Positions 8,706 through 16,658 of a stretch of DNA of 45,882 bases are shown piece by piece. Position 1 is the first letter of the stretch, and every line of letters starts with the position of its first letter. A program made the translations under genes and the position numbers. Below the pieces are notes generated by a model. The model was not told where the DNA came from and searched no databases. It saw only the letters and a list, made by a program, of their open reading frames with translations. This DNA is from Clostridia bacterium. Its GTDB lineage: Bacteria; Bacillota; Clostridia; Oscillospirales; CAG-382. The stretch lies in the NCBI GenBank assembly GCA_017620655.1, contig JAGAUT010000038.1, positions 1 through 45,882 on the forward strand. Reading direction: 5' to 3'.

Positions 8706-10814
8706 ATGAAAAAGTTTTTACTCGTAATGCTTGCAGCTTTGCTTTGCGTATCAATGTTCGCAGTAGTAGCAAATGCTGAGGGCGAAAAGAAAATCAGTGT
8801 TCTCTGTGTTGGTAACTCAATAACACTTCATGCACCAAGTCCCGGTATTGGCTGGGAACACAACCGCGGTATGGCGGCAACTGCAGATGACAAGGATTAT
8901 TTCACAGTCCTTTCAAACATGGTTGCAGCAGAATACCCCGAATATAATGTTGAATTCAACAGATCAGCAGCATATCCTTTCGAAAAGAGCGTAACTACAA
9001 GCGTTGATTTCGATTACACACAGATTCTCGAATCAAGCATCGGTGTTGACATCAAGAAGTACAATCCTGATGTAATCACATTCCAGTGGGGCGACAATGT
9101 AAAAAATTGTACAAGAGATTCTTATGCTTATGCTCTCGGTCAGGTAGTTGATTACTGCCGCAGTGTTAAGCCCGACATGGCTATTATCTTCAGCCAGCAC
9201 TTCTACGGTTCTTCAGGTGATGACAAGTGTCTTGCAGTTGAAGATGTTGCAAAGGCAAAGGGCGTATCTTATGTAAAGCTTTATCCTTTGTGCACACGTG
9301 AAAATCAGGCATATACGGATTTTCCCGACAAGACTACTTTCAACGGTCACCCGGGTGATAAGGGCATGGTAGAAATCGCCAAGACTTTCTTTACTCCTGT
9401 AAAGAAGGCTCTCGATACAAAGTATGCTTCTAACGATATTACTGTTATGGTTGACGGTAAGTTCGTTGAATTTGACGTTCCTCCTACAATAATCGACGGA
9501 AGAACTCTCGTACCTGTTAGAGGTATCTTTGAAGCACTTGGTGCTACAGTTGAATGGGATCAGGCTACAAAGACAGCATCCTCCACACTCGGCAAGGACT
9601 CTGTTTCACTTACTCTTGGTTCCAATATTATGAAGAAGAATAATGAAGAAATTACACTTGATGTTCCTGCAACAATTATCGACGGCAGAACTCTTGTTCC
9701 TGCAAGAGCAATTGCCGAAGCATATGGTTGTACAGTAAACTGGGTTAACTACACAAGAGAAGTTCATGTATGGTCTGCCGAAGTTGAACTCGATCTCACA
9801 TCTCAGGTTGAAGGTGCGCTTGTAAACTTTATTGATGCTGAAAGCAAGAAGACACCTAAGGGTATCACAGCCACAGGTGTTAATGAACTCCAGTTTGTTG
9901 AAAACCCCACAGAAGCAGGGGATACAGTTTACTATCTTGAAACAAATGTTGCAGCCGGCACAAAATCCTGGACATATCTCTGGGGCGAAACAACTGGCGT
10001 TATGAAGGCAGGTCAGAAGTATCTCATTTCCTTCGATATCATGCACAAGTGCGCTGCAGACGGTTCTGTTCCTGCAAAGTCCAGCACAGGTATCTGCTTT
10101 AAGTTTGCAGATTCCGCTGATGACGGCAATGTTAAGGATCACGGCATAGGCAGAGTTGAGCTTGTTCCCGGTGAATGGAAGCATGTTGACTGGATTTACA
10201 CTGTTCCTGCAACAATGGATGAATCCAAAGCTTCCAAGGTTGGTATTTTTGCAAATCCCGACGATGCTACATCAAGTGCAATGAGTTTTTATCTTGATGA
10301 CATTTCCTTTGTTCCTTATGATGGAACGCTTGAAGACGGTGCTGTAGCTGATGCTTCTCTTCTTGAAAAGCTCGACAATTTCAGCTTCGATACATCCAAG
10401 GGTCTTCCCATTGACCTTTCAACACTCAAACTCAGCGGTTGTGAAGGCGAAGTAACTGACGGTGTTCTAAAGCTTGAAGCAACAGGCGGTGACCCTCAGG
10501 CTCTTCTTTCAGATTTATCATTAGATGCTGACAAGTATCCTATAATTGCTGTTAGATTCAAGGTTGAAAATATGGCAAACGAAAAAACAGATTTCCAGAT
10601 TTACTTTGCAACAGAAGCCGATCCCAAACTTTCGGAGAAGAAGTCTGTTCATGTAAAGTATGACTCATGCAAAAAGATGGGCGATTATCTTGTTGCTTAC
10701 TTCACAATGTCTCAGTGCGATGAGTGGACAGGTAAGGTTAACATGGTAAGATTTGACCCCGCAAATTCTTCTGGCACCTTTACAATTGCTCAGGCAATGT
10801 TTGTTGAAGCCTAA
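8706..10814 (+). CDS. Secreted SGNH hydrolase with CuAO_N-like stalk and A/B modules
   Basis: The protein has 702 residues: signal peptide (1-24, VANA before the cut), SGNH domain (29-240; S38 in CVGNS, N131 in WGDN, H215 in NGHPGD), CuAO_N-like stalk of two half-repeats (244-357), module A (about 370-540) and module B (about 545-702). The SGNH part is a paralogue of the preceding cytoplasmic protein, sharing GMAA, DYF/DYY and the three catalytic blocks. The stalk, A and B are shared with the three small secreted proteins downstream. A likely role is extracellular ester or acetyl removal from a glycan, held near its substrate by A and B (inference). GGAG lies 7 nt before the ATG. It ends in its own terminator, so it closes the unit that starts at the GH99-like gene or at 8037. 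Confidence 0.85.
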   Translation: MKKFLLVMLAALLCVSMFAVVANAEGEKKISVLCVGNSITLHAPSPGIGWEHNRGMAATADDKDYFTVLSNMVAAEYPEYNVEFNRSAAYPFEKSVTTSVDFDYTQILESSIGVDIKKYNPDVITFQWGDNVKNCTRDSYAYALGQVVDYCRSVKPDMAIIFSQHFYGSSGDDKCLAVEDVAKAKGVSYVKLYPLCTRENQAYTDFPDKTTFNGHPGDKGMVEIAKTFFTPVKKALDTKYASNDITVMVDGKFVEFDVPPTIIDGRTLVPVRGIFEALGATVEWDQATKTASSTLGKDSVSLTLGSNIMKKNNEEITLDVPATIIDGRTLVPARAIAEAYGCTVNWVNYTREVHVWSAEVELDLTSQVEGALVNFIDAESKKTPKGITATGVNELQFVENPTEAGDTVYYLETNVAAGTKSWTYLWGETTGVMKAGQKYLISFDIMHKCAADGSVPAKSSTGICFKFADSADDGNVKDHGIGRVELVPGEWKHVDWIYTVPATMDESKASKVGIFANPDDATSSAMSFYLDDISFVPYDGTLEDGAVADASLLEKLDNFSFDTSKGLPIDLSTLKLSGCEGEVTDGVLKLEATGGDPQALLSDLSLDADKYPIIAVRFKVENMANEKTDFQIYFATEADPKLSEKKSVHVKYDSCKKMGDYLVAYFTMSQCDEWTGKVNMVRFDPANSSGTFTIAQAMFVEA

Positions 10815-10826
10815 ATGTTATTATTT

Positions 10827-10855
10827 GCACCGCAGGTAACTGCGGTGCTTTTTTT
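10827..10855 (+). terminator. Intrinsic terminator after secreted SGNH gene
   Basis: A 9-bp stem (GCACCGCAG with CTGCGGTGC) and GTAA loop are followed by seven T residues. The core CCGCAG/CTGCGG recurs in the next two terminators. Confidence 0.93.
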
Positions 10856-10887
10856 GTGAAAAAATGCATAAAATATGTACTTTTCTA

Positions 10888-10916
10888 TTGACAATGTTGT
10901 TGATTGATGATAAAAT
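10888..10916 (+). promoter_or_regulatory. Sigma-A-type promoter of small stalk gene 1
   Basis: TTGACA (10888-10893), 17-nt spacer, TAAAAT (10911-10916). A full -35 match, placed directly between the previous terminator and the start codon. Confidence 0.8.
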
Positions 10917-10952
10917 TAAGACAACAAAAATATAGAAAAAGGAGAAATTTCT

Positions 10953-12437
10953 ATGAAAAAGTTTTTAGGAATTATACTTGCAGTATTCATGCTTACAACA
11001 GTTGCGTTTGCAGCAGATATTACTGTAACACTTAACGGCGAAGTTGTTGACTGTGAAAGCTACGGCTCACCTGCAACAATTGTTGAAGGCAGAACACTCG
11101 TACCCCTCAGAGCTATTTTTGAAGCCCTCGGTGCATCCGTTGAATGGGATCAGGCTACAAGAACGGTTTCTTCCACACTCGGTGAAGATTCCATCTCACT
11201 TGCAGTTGGCTCCACAACACTTATCAAGAATGGCGAAGATGTAACTCTCGACGTTCCTGCGCAGATTATTAATGACAGAACCATGGTTCCCGCAAGAGCA
11301 ATTGCTGAAGCATACGGCGTAGGCGTTGAATGGGATTCTGCTACAAGAACTGTTATTCTTACACAGGTTGCTGAAGAAGAACCTGCTGAAGATGAATTGG
11401 CAGAAGGTACATTCTTTGTTCTCACAGGGGAAAACTACACAGGCAATGAAGGCTATACATTTACTGCCGGTCATACCACTGAACCCCAGGTAGTTGAAAA
11501 CCCCGATGATGCTTCCGATAAGGTTCTTTTCATACATTCGGAATATACAGAAAAGCCTTCTTGGACATACTTCAGAAACCACGTAAATGTTGAATTTAAG
11601 CCCGGTGAAAGATATCTTGTAAAATTCAAGGCTCGTCTTGAAAAGAGAGCAGATGATGTAGAACTTTCCGAAGCTACTGTAGGTATCTGCTTCAGATTCG
11701 GTGATTCTGCGGAAGACGGCACATTTAAGGATCACGGTGTAGGCGGTGCAATTAAGGTGTTTAATGATAAGTGGACCGAAGTTGCTTTCGTTTACACAGC
11801 GCCCGAAACACTTCTTCCTGAAGTAGGCAGCGGTTTTGGTATTTTCGGTAATCCTAAGGATAATGTTGCTATCAGCTTCTATTTGGATGATGTATCTCTT
11901 GCTATTTATGACGGTGCAGCGGAAGATGGTTTCCATACTGCTGCAAGCTTTGAAGAAGCTGAAGCAAAGGCTGATTTTGATATTAACAATGCCAAGGGTA
12001 TTGTTTTTGACCTTAACGAAGATAAAGATGAGTTCATAGTTTCAGGAAGCACTCCTGAATACAAAGACGGACATCTTGTTATGACGTCTGAAGGCGAAAC
12101 TCAGATTGACCCTATCATTAATTTCAAGGATGTAAGTGCAATTTCTGCCGATAAATACAATGCTGTAGCAGTTAGATTTAAGGCTGAGGGCGTTACCCCC
12201 GGTCAGGATCATATCTGTGTATACTTTGCTACTGTAGCAGAAGATGAGCTCAGCCAGTCTAAGTGTATAAAGGTTGATTATAAGAACATCGAGGTTGACA
12301 GCGAAGGTTATTATGTTGCTTTCATCGGAATGTCTTCCAATGAATACTGGAACGGCCAGTTAACTGCTCTCAGAGTTGACCCCGGTAACAGTAACGGTGT
12401 TTACACAATTGATAAGATTGTTGTAGTAGAAAAGTAA
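10953..12437 (+). CDS. Secreted CuAO_N-stalk protein with A and B modules (copy 1)
   Basis: The 494-residue protein has a signal peptide (1-20, AFA before the cut) and two CuAO_N-like half-repeats (about 21-138), each with the LVPLRAIFEALGASVEW or MVPARAIAEAYGVGVEW pattern. An acidic linker leads to module A (about 155-315; WTYF, FKPGERY, FGIFGNP and FYLDDVS motifs) and module B (330-494; YFAT, WNGQ, LRVDPGN motifs). No enzyme domain is visible. The family's CuAO_N domain is a structural stalk found in many clostridial wall proteins and does not by itself mean amine oxidase activity. By layout it is a free-standing version of the tail of the SGNH protein. GGAG lies 8 nt before the ATG, and it has its own promoter and terminator. 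A surface glycan-binding or scaffolding role is inferred. Confidence 0.85.
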   Translation: MKKFLGIILAVFMLTTVAFAADITVTLNGEVVDCESYGSPATIVEGRTLVPLRAIFEALGASVEWDQATRTVSSTLGEDSISLAVGSTTLIKNGEDVTLDVPAQIINDRTMVPARAIAEAYGVGVEWDSATRTVILTQVAEEEPAEDELAEGTFFVLTGENYTGNEGYTFTAGHTTEPQVVENPDDASDKVLFIHSEYTEKPSWTYFRNHVNVEFKPGERYLVKFKARLEKRADDVELSEATVGICFRFGDSAEDGTFKDHGVGGAIKVFNDKWTEVAFVYTAPETLLPEVGSGFGIFGNPKDNVAISFYLDDVSLAIYDGAAEDGFHTAASFEEAEAKADFDINNAKGIVFDLNEDKDEFIVSGSTPEYKDGHLVMTSEGETQIDPIINFKDVSAISADKYNAVAVRFKAEGVTPGQDHICVYFATVAEDELSQSKCIKVDYKNIEVDSEGYYVAFIGMSSNEYWNGQLTALRVDPGNSNGVYTIDKIVVVEK

Positions 12438-12447
12438 TGCTATTATT

Positions 12448-12477
12448 ATACCGCAGATTTCTCTGCGGTATTTTTTT
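12448..12477 (+). terminator. Intrinsic terminator after copy 1
   Basis: A 10-bp stem (ATACCGCAGA with TCTGCGGTAT) closes a TTTC loop, followed by seven T residues. Its hairpin is the exact reverse complement of the one after copy 2. Confidence 0.93.
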
Positions 12478-12500
12478 CTTTAGTATTAATGCGATTTATG

Positions 12501-12529
12501 TTGACTTTTTTGTTTATATGTGCTAAAAT
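12501..12529 (+). promoter_or_regulatory. Sigma-A-type promoter of copy 2
   Basis: TTGACT (12501-12506), 17-nt spacer, TAAAAT (12524-12529). The surrounding sequence is almost the same as that before copy 3, so the promoter was duplicated with the gene. Confidence 0.8.
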
Positions 12530-12565
12530 CAATTTATCAAAAAATAATAGAAAAGGAGAATTTCT

Positions 12566-14041
12566 ATGAAAAAGTTTTTAGGAATTGTTCTTGCAGCTCT
12601 TATGCTCGCTACAGTAGCATTTGCTGCAGACATAACAGTAACACTTAACGGCGAGACAGTTGACTGCGAAAGCTATGGCTCTCCCGCAACAATCGTTGAA
12701 GGCAGAACACTCGTACCTCTCAGAGCTATTTTTGAAGCTCTCGGTGCCTCTGTTGAATGGGATCAGGCAACAAAGACTGTTTCTTCAACACTTGGTTCCG
12801 ACTCAATCTCTCTTGCAGTTGGTTCAACAACTCTTGTAAAGAACGGTGAAGACATTACTCTTGACGTTCCTGCACAGATTATCAACAGCCGTACAATGGT
12901 TCCCGCAAGAGCAATTGCTGAAGCATACGGTGTTGGCGTTGAATGGGATGCAGCTACAAGAACTGTTGTGCTCACACAGGTTGTAGAAGAAGAAACTGTT
13001 GAAGATACATTCATGCGTTACTCTGAAGCATATGCAACAGGCTGTGATTCTCTTCAGGTTGTTGCTGACCCTGAAGATGCAGCTAATGAAGTGTATTATA
13101 TGCAGTCCAACAAGGGCGATCAGCAGTCATGGACATATTTCTGGATTCCCGCTACTTTCAAACCCGGCGAAAGATACATTGTAAACTTTGATGCTTATCT
13201 TGATACAGATGCTCTCGGTAATGAAATAACCGCAGAAAAGCCCAGCATTGGTATTTGCTTCTCCTACGGTGATTTTGCTGAAAGTGAAGACGGCAAGACA
13301 ACTCACCACGGTAACACAATTGATAAGAAGCCCAGCAGATATGACGTTCCTGTTAAACAGTGGGTACACTGTACATACATTTACGAGATGCCTGCAACAC
13401 TTAATGAAGCTTCCAAGATGGACTTCGGTATCTTCGGTAACCCTGTAGATGTTCCCGGTATGGCTAATCAGCTTTCCGTTAACTTCTATCTTGACAATGT
13501 AACTGTTGAAGTTTATGAAGGTGCTGCTGAAAACGGCTTGCAGTCCGAAGACTCAATCAAGGCGGCTGAAGACAAAGCTTCTTTTGATTTTGATACAGCA
13601 TCGGGTGTTGTATATGATTTGGATGAAGATTTAGATGAATTCATTGTAAGTGCAACTGCACATGAATATACAAATGGTCACCTTATTGTAACAGCCGAAG
13701 GTGAAAACGCAGATCCCACAATCACATTTAAGAACCCCGGTCTTTTCCATACCGATAACTATAATGCTGTCGCTGTACGCTTCAAGGCAGAAGGTGTAGT
13801 AGAAGATCAGAGACATATCGTTGTATATTTTGCAACTGAAGCCGATGACTCGCTCAGCCAGTCTAAGTCAATTACAGTAAAGTATGATGAACTCAAAGTA
13901 GATGACGAAGGTTACTACATAGCTTACATCATTATGTCTGCAAATTCTGCTTGGGATGGACAGATTACAGCGCTCAGAGTTGACCCCGGTAACAGTAAGG
14001 GTATTTATACAATTGATAAGATTGTTGTAGTAGAAAAGTAA
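12566..14041 (+). CDS. Secreted CuAO_N-stalk protein with A and B modules (copy 2)
   Basis: The 491-residue protein has the same order as copy 1: signal peptide (1-20), CuAO_N-like stalk (21-138), short acidic linker, module A (about 150-320) and module B (330-491). The signal peptide and stalk are nearly identical to copies 1 and 3, whereas A has clearly diverged from copy 1, and B stays similar to copy 1 up to a shared TIDKIVVVEK end. The GGAG ribosome binding site and the bases next to it match copies 1 and 3. No catalytic motif is visible. It is exported to the surface or medium; its ligand is unknown. Divergent binding faces on a constant stalk would fit ligand diversification (inference). 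Confidence 0.85.
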   Translation: MKKFLGIVLAALMLATVAFAADITVTLNGETVDCESYGSPATIVEGRTLVPLRAIFEALGASVEWDQATKTVSSTLGSDSISLAVGSTTLVKNGEDITLDVPAQIINSRTMVPARAIAEAYGVGVEWDAATRTVVLTQVVEEETVEDTFMRYSEAYATGCDSLQVVADPEDAANEVYYMQSNKGDQQSWTYFWIPATFKPGERYIVNFDAYLDTDALGNEITAEKPSIGICFSYGDFAESEDGKTTHHGNTIDKKPSRYDVPVKQWVHCTYIYEMPATLNEASKMDFGIFGNPVDVPGMANQLSVNFYLDNVTVEVYEGAAENGLQSEDSIKAAEDKASFDFDTASGVVYDLDEDLDEFIVSATAHEYTNGHLIVTAEGENADPTITFKNPGLFHTDNYNAVAVRFKAEGVVEDQRHIVVYFATEADDSLSQSKSITVKYDELKVDDEGYYIAYIIMSANSAWDGQITALRVDPGNSKGIYTIDKIVVVEK

Positions 14042-14051
14042 TGCTTATACC

Positions 14052-14081
14052 ATACCGCAGAGAAATCTGCGGTATTTTTTT
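14052..14081 (+). terminator. Intrinsic terminator after copy 2
   Basis: A 10-bp stem (ATACCGCAGA with TCTGCGGTAT) closes a GAAA loop, followed by a run of seven T residues. Confidence 0.93.
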
Positions 14082-14111
14082 GTTTTTTCTTTAGTAATAA
14101 TGCGATTTATG

Positions 14112-14140
14112 TTGACTTTTTTGTTTATATGTGCTAAAAT
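14112..14140 (+). promoter_or_regulatory. Sigma-A-type promoter of copy 3
   Basis: TTGACT (14112-14117), 17-nt spacer, TAAAAT (14135-14140), nearly identical to the copy 2 promoter including flanks. Confidence 0.8.
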
Positions 14141-14177
14141 TATCTCATCAAAAAATTAATAGAAAAGGAGAATTTCT

Positions 14178-15620
14178 ATGAAAAAGTTTTTAGGAATTGT
14201 TCTTGCAGCTCTTATGCTCGCAACAGTGGCATTTGCTGCAGACATTACCGTTACCCTCGACGGTGAAGTTGTTGACGTTGAAAGCTACGGCTCTCCCGCA
14301 ACAATCGTTGAAGGCAGAACTCTTGTACCTCTCCGTGCAATTTTTGAAGCTCTTGGTGCTTCTGTTGAATGGGATAATGTTACAAGAACCGTTACATCCG
14401 AAAAGGGTGCAGACACAATCTCTCTTACAGTAGGTGCAGACACATTCTATAAGAATGATGAACCTATTGAGCTTGATGTTCCTGCACAGATCATCAATGA
14501 CAGAACTATGGTTCCTGCCAGAGCTATTGCTGAAGCATACGGCGTAGGCGTTGAATGGGATGCTGCAACAAGAACTGTTGTTCTTACAAGTCCTGTTGTT
14601 CCTACAGTTGAACTTCCCGAAGGTACAATTCTTTACTTGACCGGTGAAAACTACTCTGATGAAGTAGGCGTTTGGGGCGAAAACAACGTAGGTATCACAG
14701 TTGTTGAAAACCCCGACAAGGAAGGCGACAAGGTTCTTTACCTCGAAACAAACGTAACTGAAAAGCAGGCTTGGAACTATCTCTGGTATTCCTGTGAATA
14801 TGTTCCCGGTCAGAGATATCTTATTACATACTCTGCAAGACCCGCAAATGATGCTTTTGGTAATCCCATAGTTCAGGCATCATTCGGTACTTGTGTACGT
14901 ACAAACGGTGCCGATAAGGGCGTTGGAAGCCATGCTGCTGAAGGCGGCGCTTGGAAGAACATTGCTGTTATCTACACTATTCCTGAAGACATTGATCTTG
15001 CAAAGGATATGAGATTTGGTATTTTCGCAAGCCCTGTAGAAGTTGCAGGTTACGATCATAACCTTGCTTGGAGCTTCTATCTCGACAACATTTCTGTTGT
15101 TCCTTATGATGGTGCTGAAGAAGACGGCATTAAGGATGCATCTGTGTTCATGGGTCCCACAGGTGCAGGCGTTCCTACAGGCTTCGACATCGATTCTGCA
15201 GCCGGTGTTGAAGTAGACCTTTCAAAGCTTTCTTCTACAAAGGGTTCCTATGTTAAGGATAAGGGCTTTGTATTTGAAGCAGCTGAAGAAGATGCAGACT
15301 CTCTCGTTATAATCGACGGTCTTAACCTTGACGCTTCCAAGTATTGCGCTGTTGCTGTTGAATTCAAGAAGGTAAGTGCTGCGAAGGCATATACTTCTCA
15401 GGCATTCTTTACAACAACCAGCTCTGACAGCGTTTCTGAAGAAAAGTCTGTAAGACAGCTCTATTCTGATGCAGCTCCAGCAGCTGACGGCTTTATGGTT
15501 TCTTACTATGACTTCTCTGAAAACGCAGAATGGAAGGGCACAGTAAATATGATCAGATTCGATCCCGGTGACGGTGCAGGCGAATGGATCGTTACAAAGA
15601 TTAAGGTTATTGAAAAGTAA
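14178..15620 (+). CDS. Secreted CuAO_N-stalk protein with A and B modules (copy 3)
   Basis: The 480-residue protein repeats the plan of copies 1 and 2: signal peptide (1-20), CuAO_N-like stalk (21-138), linker, module A (about 150-315) and module B (325-480). Its first 27 residues are identical to those of copy 2. The second half of its stalk and both A and B are the most diverged of the three; B keeps the WKGTVNMIRFDPG pattern, closer to that of the secreted SGNH protein than to copies 1 and 2. No enzyme motif is seen. Own promoter, GGAG site and terminators mark it as a single-gene unit. Role inferred as surface binding protein, ligand unknown. Confidence 0.85.
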   Translation: MKKFLGIVLAALMLATVAFAADITVTLDGEVVDVESYGSPATIVEGRTLVPLRAIFEALGASVEWDNVTRTVTSEKGADTISLTVGADTFYKNDEPIELDVPAQIINDRTMVPARAIAEAYGVGVEWDAATRTVVLTSPVVPTVELPEGTILYLTGENYSDEVGVWGENNVGITVVENPDKEGDKVLYLETNVTEKQAWNYLWYSCEYVPGQRYLITYSARPANDAFGNPIVQASFGTCVRTNGADKGVGSHAAEGGAWKNIAVIYTIPEDIDLAKDMRFGIFASPVEVAGYDHNLAWSFYLDNISVVPYDGAEEDGIKDASVFMGPTGAGVPTGFDIDSAAGVEVDLSKLSSTKGSYVKDKGFVFEAAEEDADSLVIIDGLNLDASKYCAVAVEFKKVSAAKAYTSQAFFTTTSSDSVSEEKSVRQLYSDAAPAADGFMVSYYDFSENAEWKGTVNMIRFDPGDGAGEWIVTKIKVIEK

Positions 15621-15634
15621 TAGCTTTATAGATT

Positions 15635-15664
15635 ACACCACGGAGAAATCCGTGGTGTTTTTTT
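15635..15664 (+). terminator. Intrinsic terminator after copy 3
   Basis: A 10-bp stem (ACACCACGGA with TCCGTGGTGT) closes a GAAA loop, followed by a T-run. Confidence 0.93.
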
Positions 15665-15673
15665 GCTTAATGG

Positions 15674-15700
15674 ACATCCTTTTAAAGAGGGTGTTTTTTT
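15674..15700 (+). terminator. Second tandem terminator before cdaA
   Basis: A 7-bp stem (ACATCCT with AGGGTGT, one wobble) followed by seven T residues. It is weaker than the first, but together they insulate the accessory block from the cdaA operon. Confidence 0.7.
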
Positions 15701-15755
15701 ATTTGTAAATAAATAAATATTTTGACAAAAAACTATTCCATTTGTGGCATTGTTG

Positions 15756-15764
15756 TGATATAAT
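15756..15764 (+). promoter_or_regulatory. Extended -10 promoter of cdaA operon
   Basis: TGATATAAT is a perfect -10 with the extended TG motif. The -35 at 17-nt spacing (TTCCAT) is poor, while a TTGACA at 15722 is too far away to serve this -10. It lies about 40 nt before the cdaA start. Confidence 0.6.
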
Positions 15765-15803
15765 TATTTTGTGTTATTTTGATTATTTGTGGAGGTATGT
15801 GGA

Positions 15804-16658
15804 ATGGAAATTATAAAAAGTGCTTTTTCGTTCATTTTGCTGCAATTGTCGGCAATATCAGTTTTTGATATTATTGATATCGCAGTTGTTTCTGTAATTT
15901 TCTATTACCTGTTTAAATTTATCAGCGACAGAAGAGCAGGCAGACTTGCTGTTGGTATTTTAATAATTGTTGTTGCTCTATTTTTAAGTGATATTTTTAA
16001 TATGCATACCTTAAACTTTTTACTTGAAAACGTAGTTCAGGTTGGAATTATAGGCTTGCTTATTGTGTTTCAGACTGAGCTTAGAACATTCCTCGAGAAA
16101 GTCGGCGGAAGCTCTATTATAGGTTCTTTAAATAAAAAGAGCAGCGGCGATATGCAAAAGATAATGCAGTGTATTGACAGTATTGTCGAGTCATGTGTTT
16201 CTTTTTCGGAAAATAAGACAGGCGCACTTATTGTTTTTGAACGTTCAACAAAGCTTGGGGATGTAATCAGAACAGGAACTATTATTAATTCTGATCCCGC
16301 ATCTTTTTTGGTTAAGAATATATTCTATAATAAAGCGCCTTTGCATGATGGTGCCATGATTATCAGGGACTACCGACTTTATGCAGCAGGATGTTTTCTG
16401 CCGCTTTCTCAAAATGAAAACATTGTCAAAAACCTGGGAACCCGTCATCGCGCTGCAATTGGAATGAGTGAAAACTCTGACAGTGTTGTTGTTGTTGTGT
16501 CCGAGGAAACAGGAATTATATCCGTTGCCTTGGGCGGGGAACTTAAAATGAATTATACTGCTCAGACACTTAAAAGTGAGCTTATTAAAAATCTTATCGG
16601 TGATGATGATAAATCAAAACGTCGCCATAAAACAAAATCTTCACAGGAGGAATATTGA
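15804..16658 (+). CDS. cdaA: Diadenylate cyclase CdaA
   Basis: Condenses two ATP into c-di-AMP, a second messenger for osmolyte and cell-wall control in Bacillota. The 284-residue protein has three membrane helices (about 1-80) followed by the DAC domain (95-255). The signature DGA is at 182-184 within LHDGAMII and RHR at 214-216 within RHRAAIG; both are needed for catalysis in this family. An upstream in-frame GTG at 15789 exists, but GGAGG at 15791-15795 lies 8 nt before ATG 15804, which is therefore the better start. It overlaps cdaR by one base (TGATG). Confidence 0.96.
   Translation: MEIIKSAFSFILLQLSAISVFDIIDIAVVSVIFYYLFKFISDRRAGRLAVGILIIVVALFLSDIFNMHTLNFLLENVVQVGIIGLLIVFQTELRTFLEKVGGSSIIGSLNKKSSGDMQKIMQCIDSIVESCVSFSENKTGALIVFERSTKLGDVIRTGTIINSDPASFLVKNIFYNKAPLHDGAMIIRDYRLYAAGCFLPLSQNENIVKNLGTRHRAAIGMSENSDSVVVVVSEETGIISVALGGELKMNYTAQTLKSELIKNLIGDDDKSKRRHKTKSSQEEY

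Noticed and set aside
10953..15620. Tandem copies as an amine oxidase enzyme cluster
   Set aside because: Only the CuAO_N stalk domain is present; the catalytic copper amine oxidase domain is absent.
15722..15727. TTGACA as -35 of the cdaA promoter
   Set aside because: It is 31 nt from the good -10 at 15759, and the -10 at 17 nt from it (TGGCAT) is poor; the extended -10 is a better explanation.
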